The notes beneath the pieces were generated by a model, which worked only from the letters and a program-made list of their open reading frames with translations, was not told the DNA's origin and did not search any database. Shown in pieces: positions 21,501-31,907 of a DNA stretch of 64,000 bases. Location: positions 14,115,968 to 14,179,967 of the forward strand of contig OZ036005.1 of NCBI GenBank assembly GCA_964035015.1, given 5' to 3'. The translations under genes and the position numbers were made by a program. Source of the DNA: Corallium rubrum (Eukaryota > Cnidaria > Anthozoa > Scleralcyonacea > Coralliidae). Each line of letters starts with the position of its first letter. The stretch's first letter is position 1.

Positions 21501-22060
21501 ATTTTATTCACCACAGAGAAAGGGCTCGGACTTTAAAGAGTTATACGCGTCAAAATTTGGCGTTGCGTGCGATTATCCTTAACCTTTAATAAAGCCTGGA
21601 GCTTTCCCGTTGAGAGTAAAATCGTCTGGCGTTAATAAAAGTCTTTTTCAGGTCTCAAAAGGTTAATATTCTTATTATTACTCAGACAGTATATTGTATT
21701 TCTTCAGGACAACTACCCCCTCCCGAAAAGAGCAATAGCTTGTAGCTCATAATGCTAGAGTATATTGGTATTTCTTCAGGACAACTAACCCCCCCCCCCG
21801 AAATTTGTATCTCATAATGCTGGAGTATATTGGTATTTCTTCAGAATAACTACCCCCCTCCCGAAAAGAGAAATAGTTTTTATCTCATGGAGTATATAAC
21901 TACTCCCCCCCCCCCGGAAAAGAGAAATAGTTTGTAACGCGTAATTTGAATAATTAGCATAAATTAGGATAAATTAACATTCGGTTCCGGTTCCAGGTTC
22001 CGGTTCCAGGTTCCAGGTTCCTGTATCGTTGTATCGCTGTATCATGAAATAGTACTAGCC
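18504..22060. mobile_element. 3.6-kb foldback element with 9-bp target duplication (MULE-like)
   Basis: The ends are GGCTAGTAC and GTACTAGCC. The flanks are a perfect 9-bp direct repeat, ATCAAAGAG (18495-18503 and 22061-22069). The left arm (18504 to about 19720) and right arm (about 20378 to 22060) are long inverted repeats; for instance the block ending GGTCTAAAATCAAAGAACG near 20400 is the complement of 19660-19700. The arms differ in the middle: the right arm has about 400 bp more (20600-21240), including a 15-bp perfect hairpin at 20725-20759. The central spacer (19721-20377) has no recognisable ORF. Very long terminal repeats with 9-bp duplications are typical of Mutator-like elements, so I infer a non-autonomous foldback MULE. 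Confidence 0.8.
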
Positions 22061-22120
22061 ATCAAAGAGAGAACCCTCAGACATCCCAAGCAGCAATGAG
22101 TAATTAACAAGTGATTAACC
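22061..22120 (+). repeat. satellite unit between two insertions
   Basis: GAGAACCCTCAGACATCC and TAACAAGTGATTAACC belong to the same unit as 23052-23480. The unit is bounded by the 9-bp duplication on the left and the 10-bp duplication GTGATTAACC on the right. Confidence 0.7.
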
Positions 22121-23051
22121 CAACCTCGTCCCCAGGGCCATTTGTGGGGGCTGGGCCAAGATGGCGGCCAAAAACAAAATGGCGGGAACAAATGGCCCTG
22201 GCACAGGCTGCAAAAAATGAGTCATATTTTGACTCATTTTTGACTCGGCCCAGTCTTCACGAAGTTTATCGCGCCTAGTCAGGCTCAAATTATTTTCTGA
22301 ATATTTAGTTCAGCTTGACCGACCCAAACTGAAAACAATCAAAACATTCATTTCCAAACACATTGTCGAATTATTAAAATAAATTCACTTTTAATAAATA
22401 TCTGTAAATCCTTATTATTTATCGTTTGCTTCACCGTTGTACCAAATTCGAAAGAAACTGGATTGCCGTTGTCTGACTGGGCCGCCTTGTTTTCGTAAGT
22501 TTTCGGTGGATTCAATTCAGCGTTTTGAAAAACATTTAGGCTTCGTTTCGTCGAGAACTCTTGTTTGAAAAAAACCCCTGCTTCTTAATGGCCAAATATG
22601 TAAATTCTGCCCTGTGGTGTACTTTCCTTTCGCAGCCAAAATACTTTTTGACTTTGTTCACCAAGTCTTTCGTTCGCCCGGTTTAGAAAACACACTGAAT
22701 TGCCGTCCCATGGACTTCGTTGTATGGCAGCCAGGGCACAGAGACGACACGACCCATCATTACATATTCTTCCGCCTTTTTCACGGGTGTTTCGCCAGCT
22801 TTCCTCACATTTTCATTCATTTCGAAGTTGTTTTTTAACAGCCGGCAATTCTGAATATAATTCGAGCCCAAAAAAACAAATGCCCGCGAGTTAGCCTGCC
22901 GCCCGCCTTGTTTCCACCAATCAGAACACCTAAAACATCCAAAGTTATCTCGACCAATCAAATGTGGTGATAGCTCAGCCTGTGCCAGGGCCATTTGTTC
23001 TTGGCCGCCATCTTGTCCCAGCCCCCACAAATGGCCCTGGGGACGAGGTTG
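22121..23051. mobile_element. CAACCTCGTCCCC-family element with 10-bp target duplication
   Basis: Terminal inverted repeats begin CAACCTCGTCCCCAGGGC and extend about 75 bp, including CAAGATGGCGGCC. The element is 931 bp and is flanked by a perfect 10-bp repeat GTGATTAACC (22111-22120, 23052-23061) in the satellite. A relative lies at 40168-40687 with a 9-bp duplication. The apparent ORF at 22683-23072 on the minus strand crosses the terminal repeat and shows no domain. The 9-10-bp duplications again point to the MULE superfamily. Confidence 0.8.
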
Positions 23052-23500
23052 GTGATTAACCCATTCCTGCATGTCTGAGCTTTATTGTTTTACTCTGTCT
23101 AACATCAGATGACTTCACTTGTCAAAGGGAGAACCCTCAGACATCCTAAGCAGCAGTGGGTTACTGTACATGTAACAAGTGTTTAACCCATGCCTTCCCG
23201 AGCTGGCCACATACTGTCCCTTTGTTTTACTTTGCCTAATGCCAGATGATTTTACTAATCAAAGTGAGAACCCTCAGACCTCCTAGACAGCAATGGGTTA
23301 ACATGTCATTATTTAACCTAAATCCTTCGTTCCTCCCTGAGCTGGCCAAAAATGACCACTAATTGTTTTACTCTACAAGTAGCTTTCTAATACCAGACGA
23401 TTCTACTTGTCTCAAGCAAAACACTCAGACATCCTATAATAGCAGCAATAGATTAACAAGTGATTAACCCATTCCTGCCTGAGCTGAACAAAAAATGTCC
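23052..23500 (+). repeat. satellite array, unit about 110-130 bp
   Basis: Three to four units repeat the landmarks TTGTTTTACTCTGTCTAA, CAGATGA, GAGAACCCTCAGACATCC, AGCAGCAATGGGTTAAC and CCTGAGCTGGCCA. Units vary in length and sequence. The array is the target of the two insertions at 18504 and 22121. Confidence 0.75.
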
Positions 23501-24348
23501 CTTTTCAGAGGTGGATTAACTCTCCCAGAGCTGGGGGCAAAGAATATCTTAGGGCTATTGGTTCCGGGGGTGGCATAACTTTAGAGGGACACTATTTTCA
23601 GGAGGCCACTATTTTCTAGCGCCATGCACTACCGTATTTTCTGTGTGGGAACATAATAGACCCTTTCAAACCCCTGAGGGTGAAAAATGGCGTTATTAGC
23701 AGGTATCCCTTCGGCTTCTTATTGGCCGATAAACTTAGCACTTCCGCATGACGTTATCTGGCGCGGTATGGCGTATTTATATATGTGGTAGCACAAATAT
23801 ATCGCTCTTTAAGTACGGATTGATTCGAGATTGCAATTCTGTTGCAAATACTGTGACTCAGCTTCAGAAACAATTCCAAAGTTAGCAAAGATGTTAGTGC
23901 ACACGAACGCGCCATGTCAATAACGTTGAAAGAGCACTCTCGGATTTGAAATCGGTATTAAAATATCAAAAAGAAAGATTCGCACTATTATACGACAACG
24001 TGTTTGCAACTTTTAGTCTATACCCGCTCTTAAGTTTGACCAAGAGTGGCTTGAATAATGTGTATGCGACTGGGCATAATTATAACTCAAACAGTTTAAT
24101 GAAAAATATGATACTTAACGCTTTGATCGCGGCATAGCGCTTCGACTATTTGACTCATTCTATCGCCAAACGTGTACAGCAATCTCTTCAAAGAATTAAT
24201 CTTTAATTTTTCCTTCACAACAACGCGATACTTCGATTAGATATACTTCGATGTGCGAATAGCATTTATAACATCATTTTAATTTATTAAAATTTGTTAT
24301 TCGTCGGCTAAACTTCAGTCAAATACATTTGAATTATTTTTGAATCCA

Positions 24349-25595
24349 TTAACACCTTACTCCACCCATAGTCCCTAGAATTATATTGTCTGGAGACGCG
24401 GCGAATGTCAAAGCGCTTAACAATGAGCTACAATTTAGGTTGAGGGTGGCAAATAAGGTGCACAATCTTTTGTTTTACGTTCATTAATATTGATAAAGCA
24501 ACGATGCTATTGGTTGATTGCTTCATTATACCAAAAATACAATGTGCTCAGCAAGCGTTAAGGTGAAATAAGGTGCACAAACGTGAACAAAAACCTAGAA
24601 CAAAGACTTTGGCCGCGTTTCCAGACAATTAATTTCTAGGGACTATGCTCCACCATACTTACCCGTTTGGATGGTTAGGTGTTAGCTCAGCTGACCGAGG
24701 GGTGGCCTGGGACGAATACTGTTACTTGGACTCAGGATAAGATCCATGCAAGTAGTATCTTGAGCTGACCACCACCCCCCGAAGCACTAACACCTTCACG
24801 CCAATTAACAATTGGTGGAAAATTTAAGAGAACATAATTGCGTAGGAGAACCAAGTGAAACAACGAATGAAGGGGAAAAGAAAAAAGATTTTGCTTTCCT
24901 CCAGTTGGTCTTGCTTCGCGTAACACGATAACTGATACCAGATGCTCTATCACGCTCACCTTACCTAGCCCCCCCCCCCCCCCCTCGGCCACGTGACGTG
25001 CTGACGTATCGAAGCCTGGTTACCTAGCTGTTATCCTTGGTTATTGCATAACCCCATTTAACACCTTACTCCACCATACTTACCCGTTTGGATGGTTAGG
25101 TGTTAGCTCAGCTGACCGAGGGGTGGCCTGGGACGAATACTGTTACTTGGACTCAGGATAAGATCCATGCAAGTGGTATCTTGAGCTGACCACCAAGGGT
25201 GATGAGAAGCATTACCCCTCCAAGAAACAGTCTGACTCAACCCTACCACAGCATGTACCTGGTCAACACACCATCAGCACTTGCTCAGATATGACCAGTA
25301 ACGTTACCAGACGGTATGGTAAATAACGTGAAACAACAGTTCGTGGCCAGGCAACAATATGTACATGGTAAACACAACGTGAGCATTTTGCTCAAATATG
25401 ACAAAAACGTTACCAGACAGTAAGATTTTGCTTTCCTCCAGTTGGTCTTGCTTCGCGTAACACGATAACTGATACCAAATGCTCTATCACGCTCACCTTA
25501 CCTAACCCCCCCCCCCCCCCCCCCCCTCGGCCACGTGACGTGCTGACGTATCGAAGCCTGGTTACCTAGCTGTTAACCTTGGTTATTGCATAACC
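24349..25595 (+). repeat. tandem duplication of a repeat unit (two copies)
   Basis: Copy 1 (24349-25058) and copy 2 (25059-25595) both start TTAACACCTTACTCCACC, share CCTGGGACGAATACTGTTAC and the block from GATTTTGCTTTCCTCC through a poly-C run to GGTTATTGCATAACCCCA, but differ in a central 150-220 bp. Copy 1 also contains the MITE. A third, diverged relative is at 48811-49436, so this is a dispersed family. GTTAGCTCAGCTGACC looks box-A-like, but no box B is clear. Confidence 0.75.
24367..24647. mobile_element. 281-bp MITE with 7-bp target duplication
   Basis: Ends CATAGTCCCTAGAA and TTCTAGGGACTATG head about 36-bp inverted repeats (reaching GTCTGGAGACGCGGC). Flanks are CTCCACC at 24360-24366 and 24648-24654. 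The uninterrupted site is present in the tandem copy at about 25070. No coding capacity. Confidence 0.8.
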
Positions 25596-25817
25596 CCATA
25601 TGATTATAAATTCATGTAGACGACAAATCACTTTGACAACAGAAGTGCTAAATTTATCGGCCAATCAGAAGCCGAAGGGATTCCTGCTAATAACGCCATG
25701 TGTTTTTCCATGTGGAGAGTCTCTATTCTTTGTGAAAATATCGGCTGTTTTCTTCTCAAAATCTTGTTTATTTGATGTTTTGGTCACGGATTTGTCGGAA
25801 AAGGTATTTATACTCAC

Positions 25818-26800
25818 ATGAGTAAGGTCATGGCTACCAAACAGCTTGAGGAAACACTTGACTATGACGATTTCCTAAGCTGCATGGTGACTTCGCTTAA
25901 ATATTTCCTTGTAATTCGGGGTTTAAAGCAAAGTGGGGGGAAAGCCGAAGTGGTGGCCAGGGCATTTGGAGCTCATGAACTCGGAGTTCCAAAGAAGTTT
26001 ACTCAAGAACAGATCTTCGAAAGCATCAAGAAAGAGTACGCAAAAAGGTTGATAGTAAATGGTATCAAGACCAATCCATGCAACACGCTACCAGATGACG
26101 CTTGGCGACGGCAAATTATTTAGTTATATTCTGCGTGTGAAAGCTGTAGATGTCGACTATATTGGCAAGTATAAGGACCAAAAGGCGTATTCTTATTGGA
26201 TGAGTGGATTTGTCGACAGTGGATGCTGCCAAATGTCTCAGTCTCAGACAAGACACTGATGTTCCTGAAAGGCAAGGTCTGTCCCTCACAGAGGCTACGA
26301 GATGATCCACACAAGGTTTGGGTATGTGTGAAAGATAAAGAAGATTGCAGAGTTGTAACATCCTGGTGTACTTGTATAGCAGGCACTGGTGAAGTGTATA
26401 GCCATGTCATAGCACTGCTATACAAGGTCATATATATGCCTTCAACAAGAAATACATTTCATCTGCCTGTACTGGTGTTCCCCAAGGGTGAAATCAAGGG
26501 ACAAGAAAGGAAGTAACACCAAACAAGCTAGAGAACGTAACTTTTCGGAAAGATAAGAAGACGAAAAAAGAGAGTGGGAGAAGTCCTAGCATGGACCAGA
26601 CATTGAGAAAACAATTTCATCCTCGTAAGCCTGATGATAGAGTTATTTCTAATGAGCAAGTTTGATCATTGTTGAACAATATAAAGAAAGTTGTACCTTC
26701 GGCCTGCGTTCTCCATTCAGTTGAACATGCTAGAGACGATGGTCTTCCTTTGCCTTTGACAAAGAAAGCTTCTGATTTCATGTCATCGGTAGATATCAAA
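25818..26800 (+). pseudogene. SAP + SWIM zinc-finger gene remnant (YqaJ-associated family)
   Basis: From ATG 25818 the frame shows a SAP-like DNA-binding helix pair (LVIRGLKQSGGKAEVVARAFG, about residues 31-52). After a frameshift at about 26100 come AYSYWMSGFVDS and, in a third frame, LKGKVCPSQRLRDDPHKVWV and the SWIM finger CTCIAGTGEVYSHVIALLYK (CxC...CxH expected; the third ligand is Tyr here instead of Cys). Downstream sequence in broken frames reads TLRKQFHPRKPDDRVISNEQ and SLLNNIKKVVPSACVLHSVE to about 26800. This order is that of large cnidarian proteins with a C-terminal YqaJ-type exonuclease domain. Similarity ends at a C/G-rich hAT-end-like block (26810-26845). It is a dead copy of a multicopy gene. 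Confidence 0.7.
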
Positions 26801-26916
26801 TTTTCAAAATTTCCCGGGGGGGATTCCCCGAACCCCCCTAAAAATGTATTTTGATTTCGGCTCCCCCCTTTCAAAATTCTGTTTACGTGTTGCACTACCG
26901 AAGGTCTACCCTGGAG

Positions 26917-27414
26917 GTCTATGCTTGCCCAATGCGGACAAAAATACCAACGTTACAATTCATAGTCCAAATCTCAAATATCAAGTCGAATTGCATGAAA
27001 TATGATTCCATTTGTAGAAGTCAATATCCATGTTTGTAAAGTCCAAGTCGATTCCCTGTACTGTCGAAGTCGAAGTCATTAAGAAATTATCATATTTCGA
27101 CTTGTGTGTTTTGACAATTATATGTGCATAAATTATCATAAATTAAAACCTCTAATTAAAAACTCCAACATGGCGGCGTTAAGATGGTTGCCAGATATAG
27201 AAGACTGCTTTGGCCCATTTTGTCGTGTATTAACGGATGGTATTAATCACTTGGCTGATTCAGAAGACAACACTGACAGATCTGACTATTTCTCGCAACG
27301 GATTGAAGACTACGAAGGAACGGTTCGCGTTTTAGCCACCACTGTGAAGTATGCGCCACATCCAGCCTTCGATTCGGCCTTCGATTCGGCCTTCAATTCA
27401 GCTGTCGATTCAAT
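26917..27414 (+). repeat. segment L: copy of an ORF-bearing duplicated segment
   Basis: From TCTATGCTTGCCCAATGCGG onwards this region is matched in inverted orientation by 36955-37446 (segment R). L is interrupted at 27414 by the 3.6-kb foldback element and resumes at 31061 to about 31135 (ATCGCATGTTATTGCGAAG, GGTGGTCGCTATAACAG). It has several GTCGAA/AGTC-rich short repeats around 26990-27080. Confidence 0.75.
27170..27414 (+). CDS. small ORF MAALRWLPD..., duplicated and truncated by insertion
   Basis: ATG at 27170 (context CCAACATGGCGGCG) opens a frame starting MAALRWLPDIEDCFGPF and containing HLADSEDNTDRSDYFSQRI and YEGTVRVLATTVKYAPH. The same start and most residues are kept in segment R (37191 to 36868, minus strand), with more substitutions that keep the reading open than breaks. 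I recognise no domain; it may be a first exon. Here it runs into a short FDSAFDSAFNS repeat and then the foldback element. Function unknown. Confidence 0.45.
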
Positions 27415-28493
27415 GGACCTTTCCCCTTTTAGCAAAAACCGCAATGCATCATGGTAGAGTGGTAACGCTCATCTGCCAAGCAAAATGGCGGGAGAGGAGC
27501 GGGCGTTTTGTGTGGCAGAGGACTTTTGCTTTTTAAACGAATGTCATCAAATAAAATAGCAAAAAAACTTATCTTTACGGTTAAGGAGGTTTTTACTCGG
27601 ACTCTAAACTAGATATAAGGCAATCGTGGCGGTTTTTGTTGGAAATAATGACTCGGGTTGACTGGACAAACAATGGCAGTTCGAAGATAAACATTCTAGA
27701 AGAAGCGTCTTAATGTACAATTGTAGGTGAGTAGACTTGGCTATTTAATCTCATAAGAATCTTTTGTTATAGGACTAAGCGGCGACGCCTAGTTTACTTA
27801 TATCTCAAATATTTTGTGCATCGGAATGCATTTTGAGGACTTTTTCGTCTCTGCAATCTCGAGCAAGTTTTCCTTAATTACCACCAGTCGTTCGATAAAC
27901 ATTTAAGTAAGAAAAAGCCCTTTAAATTTGTTTTGGCGCCAGTAAACCTGGTTTCCTTGTCAACGGTTTGCAGGTCTTTTGCAAAAGCGTTAACTTGAAC
28001 AGAAACTGTAATTTGGTATTCTTGCTTTTTTTTGTTTCTGAATTTCTTTGCAACCGTGGAAGAAGTTTCTTGACACAATTAATTGCTGTAGGTTTTAAAT
28101 ATAGGTTAGTTGTGTGTTTTTTAAATATAAACATTTAGCTAAAAAGTTGATTTTCCAAGCTGACAAGGCAGTTGGCACAATTTAAAATTATTATTGTTGT
28201 TTGATAATTGTTTATAAAGGCTTTTTTATAAATTTGATAAAAAGATAATTAATTTAATTTGTATTATAGAATTGTAAATAATTCAGTTTAACTATTAGCA
28301 AGATTTAGTTAGGTTAAAACTCAAATAATAATTGTGTACAAATTTATATAAATAGTTAGGATAGTTAGATATAATGTTAAATAAGTAAATAATTTAATAT
28401 TAAATAAATAAATAAACAGAAGCCAAACCACAAACAAGGAATGAAGAAAACAACAAATTACTCCAGCTACAGGACACAAAGTCATGGACAAGA

Positions 28494-28875
28494 GATTTAA
28501 AGTCACTTCCACTATTTTCACATCATCTGCTGCAAAAACATTTTATAACTGAAACCCAAGCAGATGACAGTGCAACCGGTGCTTATGAACACAAGAAATT
28601 AGGTTTACTTACCAGCTTTTCAAAGATGCAGTATAGGTATGTGAAACAAGTTCAAGTGAAACCAGAAGTAAAAATAGATGGTGACCAAGTACAGTATGTT
28701 ATTCAAAAAGAGCAGTCCATGCATCAATGAAGAGTAAACTTCAGAGAAAGTTAAAGAGTGCACTTAAATCAGTCAACAGGAGTGTTGTTTGTGCAAATTG
28801 TTTGTGCAAAAAGAATTGGAAAAAGTGGATGCAGCAAACATGTCAGTGATGTTGCTGCACTATTGTTTTAATTCT
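28494..28875 (+). pseudogene. SWIM-type gene remnant, left arm copy
   Basis: The plus-strand reading is KSLPLFSHHLLQKHFITET, then GAYEHKKLGLLTSFSKMQYR, VKPEVKIDGDQVQYVI and, in a shifted frame after a stop, IGKSGCSKHVSDVAALLF. The last is the CxH half of a SWIM finger. The first CxC pair is disturbed by a short duplication (TTTGTGCAAA twice). This is the inverted twin of the right-arm copy and has lost the downstream YqaJ part. Confidence 0.65.
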
Positions 28876-28999
28876 TGTTTATTATTACATTTGGCATTAA
28901 CAGAAGTTCCTGATGATATCCAACCTGCACACAGCTTCTTTAACAATGGCATGTGCCAAGAAATTATGTAACATATGAAGCAATGCTTTTGAAGATTTA

Positions 29000-29985
29000 A
29001 GTTTGAGGCAGTCAGTTTCAGCTTTTGTTCCTCATACCATTTTTTACAATCAGATTGGCTCCTGATGTTCCTTTCAATTTCCAATGTTGTGTCATGTGTT
29101 GTACCTAAATTTTCTTCCACAAATCCCATATTATTTTCATCTAATATACAGTATATGTTTGGTTACTAGTGTCTACTTGCAAATTTTCTAGCATTTGTTC
29201 CTGAATATGAGTGTCATGTAGATGGCAGGTTATATCCTGCAATTCTGTAGTTTCTCAAATGAAATAATTTTATATACTGTAGTCATTTGATACCAACAGT
29301 TTACTGAGGTAACTAGCTTTCCCTGCCTGTTCTAACCCATGAGTCAACTCCTCTGTTTTGGCATGGCTGCAATTCTCTTGCAAAATGTGGGGTAGGATTG
29401 TAGTTGACTGCATCTCTGTTTGGTAATTCATGTTTTTTTCCTTTGTCACCCTTTTCATAACAGGCATTACCACATCTTAAATCCTCAAAAGTATTATTGC
29501 TTCATATGTTACATAATTTCTTGGCACATGCCATTGTTAAAGAAGCTGTGTGCAGGTTGGATATCATCAGGAACTTCTGTTAATGCCAAATGTAATAATA
29601 AACAAGAATTAAAACAATAGTGCAGCAACATCACTGACATGTTTGCTGCACCCACTTTTTCCAATTCTTTTTGCACAAACAATTTGCACAAACAACACTC
29701 CTGTTGACTGATTTAAGTGCACATAGATAACTAACTTTTACTCTTCATTGATGCATGGACTGCTCTTTTTGAATAACATACTGTACTTGGTCACCATCTA
29801 TTTTTACTTCTGGTTTCACTTGAACTTGTTTCACATACCTATACTGCATCTTTGAAAAGCTGGTAAGTAAACCTAATTTCTTGTGTTCATAAGCACCGGT
29901 TGCACTGTCATCTGCTTGGGTTTCAGTTATAAAATGTTTTTGCAGCAGATGATGTGAAAATAGTGGAAGTGACTTTAAATCTCTT
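29000..29985 (-). pseudogene. SWIM + YqaJ-like gene remnant, right arm and spacer
   Basis: On the minus strand the right arm reads KSLPLFSHHLLQ (about 29985), the KMQYRYVKQVQVKPEV region and the SWIM half finger GCSKHVSDVAALLF (about 29605-29660). The spacer, present once only, continues in the same direction: HILQENCSHAKTEELTHGLE (29400-29300) and then LEIERNIRSQSDCKKWYEEQ followed by KLKLTASN (29090-29000). The last matches the start of YqaJ-type exonuclease domains (SxxKxWxxxRxxRxTAS pattern). The catalytic remainder is missing. Stops and frame changes make it a pseudogene. Confidence 0.6.
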
Positions 29986-31060
29986 GTCCATGACTTTGTG
30001 TCCTGTAGCTGGAGTAATTTGTTGTTTTCTTCATTCCTTGTTTGTGGTTTGGCTTCTGTTTATTTATTTATTTAATATTAAATTATTTACTTATTTAACA
30101 TTATATCTAACTATCCTAACTATTTATATAAATTTGTACACAATTATTATTTGAGTTTTAACCTAACTAAATCTTGCTAATAGTTAAACTGAATTATTTA
30201 CAATTCTATAATACAAATTAAATTAATTATCTTTTTATCAAATTTATAAAAAAGCCTTTATAAACAATTATCAAACAACAATAATAATTTTAAATTGTGC
30301 CAACTGCCTTGTCAGCTTGGAAAATCAACTTTTTAGCTAAATGTTTATATTTAAAAAACACACAACTAACCTATATTTAAAACCTACAGCAATTAATTGT
30401 GTCAAGAAACTTCTTCCACGGTTGCAAAGAAATTCAGAAACAAAAAAAAGCAAGAATACCAAATTACAGTTTCTGTTCAAGTTAACGCTTTTGCAAAAGA
30501 CCTGCAAACCGTTGACAAGGAAACCAGGTTTACTGGCGCCAAAACAAATTTAAAGGGCTTTTTCTTACTTAAATGTTTATCGAACGACTGGTGGTAATTA
30601 AGGAAAACTTGCTCGAGATTGCAGAGACGAAAAAGTCCTCAAAATGCATTCCGATGCACAAAATATTTGAGATATAAGTAAACTAGGCGTCGCCGCTTAG
30701 TCCTATAACAAAAGATTCTTATGAGATTAAATAGCCAAGTCTACTCACCTACAATTGTACATTAAGACGCTTCTTCTAGAATGTTTATCTTCGAACTGCC
30801 ATTGTTTGTCCAGTCAACCCAAGTCATTATTTCCAACAAAAACCGCCACGATTGCCTTATATCTAGTTTAGAGTCCGAGTAAAAACCTCCTTAACCGTAA
30901 AGATAAGTTTTTTTGCTATTTTATTTGATGACATTCGTTTAAAAAGCAAAAGTCCTCTGCCACACAAAACGCCCGCTCCTCTCCCGCCATTTTGCTTGGC
31001 AGATGAGCGTTACCACTCTACCATGATGCATTGCGGTTTTTGCTAAAAGGGGAAAGGTCC

Positions 31061-31135
31061 ATTATCGCATGTTATTGCGAAGTTATCTCCATATTCATCA
31101 GGTGGTCGCTATAACAGAATATCATGCAAGAACAC
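31061..31135 (+). repeat. segment L, continuation after the foldback insertion
   Basis: ATTATCGCATGTTATTGCG and GGTGGTCGCTATAACAG continue the match to segment R (36890-36955 inverted), completing the filled/empty site comparison. Confidence 0.8.
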
Positions 31136-31139
31136 AATT

Positions 31140-31330
31140 TTCTCAGGTGCTATTCTATAGGATTTCTTCAAATTAACATATGTTGTACAGAATTTCATGC
31201 TCTTTAATGTAGTACTAGAAATACATGAACGCAACAACCCCTGGCCTCGCCCGCTTTATATGCATTTTTTACCCCACTCCCCCCCCCCCCCCCCCCCCCG
31301 CCCCTCCCCTAATTTATGTTTTTTTGTTAT
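31140..31330 (+). repeat. fragments of two dispersed repeats and a poly-C run
   Basis: 31150-31206 (GCTATTCTATAGGATTTC ... CACATATGTTG-like) belongs to the family repeated at 36.5-36.8 and 59.9-60.9 kb. 31211-31260 (CTAGAAATACATGAACGC, AACAACCCCTGG) recurs at 55427-55475. A C run of about 20 nt follows. Confidence 0.7.
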
Positions 31331-31855
31331 TAATGAACACAGATCAGAAAACATCCAGAAAATTAGTTAGCAAGGTTCATCTGTAGTCATGTATTGACAC
31401 ACCGAAAGAACATGCAAAGTCAATATTAAAATAGAAAACAACGAGATGAACCAAATGAAAAATTTTCATTCAAAAATATATATAAACAGTAGCCAAGAAA
31501 AGACACAATGTCAACGTCCTAGTGTTAAAAGACAATTCTAGACAACATATTATTTATATTAATTTTCATTTTCAAGATTTCTTCCGTTTTAACTCAGCTA
31601 AACTGGTAAATACGAATCTCCTACCGTTAAACTTTCTTCTGCTTTTATGACCACAAACACTGCCAATTCAGTCTCGTCTTTTCGGTGATTGTTTTTCTCG
31701 TTCGCGGTTTCTTATTTTTTTCGTTGTTGACACATAAATATGACAAGGCATCATTCAGTTCTCTTCATGATCTAAAAAGCCGTTTGTTTCAAAATTTCTT
31801 CATCGTTCCCTCTCGAGTTATGTAGAATACACCAGAGCAAAATTCTTTACCGCGC
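31331..31855. other. no gene recognised
   Basis: AT-rich DNA without a recognisable ORF or repeat structure. Confidence 0.4.
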
Positions 31856-31907
31856 TGTTAATTTCAAGGAGTTAATTTAACTCCAAAAGGAGTTATTCTG
31901 AACCTAA

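Larger units (their letters stand above)
23681..25708. mobile_element. 2-kb block bounded by about 65-bp inverted repeats
   Basis: The left arm 23681-23746 (AATGGCGTTATTAGCAGG ... CTTAGCACTTC) is the near-perfect complement of 25641-25708. Between them lie a MITE (24367-24647) and a tandem duplication (24349-25595). No coding sequence is recognisable. This could be a degenerate DNA transposon that has collected insertions; the target duplication is not clear. Confidence 0.55.
27415..31060. mobile_element. 3.6-kb foldback element with SWIM/YqaJ remnants (ISL2EU-like)
   Basis: Arms of about 1.57 kb (27415 to about 29000 and about 29480 to 31060) are near-identical inverted repeats, starting GGACCTTTCCCCTTTTAGC. 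The uninterrupted target survives in segment R near 36955, where CGATTCAATCATCGCATG is continuous; here it is split with a duplicated AT. The minus strand carries, in order, a start MAGEERAFCVAEDF (30990), a KSLPLFSHHLLQKHF region, a SWIM-like finger and a YqaJ-type N-terminus (29129-29000); the left arm repeats all but the last in reverse. As I recall them, ISL2EU elements have a 2-bp AT duplication and an accessory YqaJ-type nuclease gene, so I infer an ISL2EU-derived element turned into a palindrome. No DDE transposase is seen. Confidence 0.7.

Noticed and set aside
22683-23072. 129-residue minus-strand ORF
   Set aside because: It crosses the terminal inverted repeat and the target duplication of the 22121-23051 element and has no domain.
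24675-24772. possible tRNA-like head (GTTAGCTCAGCTGACC) of a SINE
   Set aside because: Box A is plausible but no GGTTCGANNCC-type box B follows at the right distance, so I list it only as a dispersed repeat.
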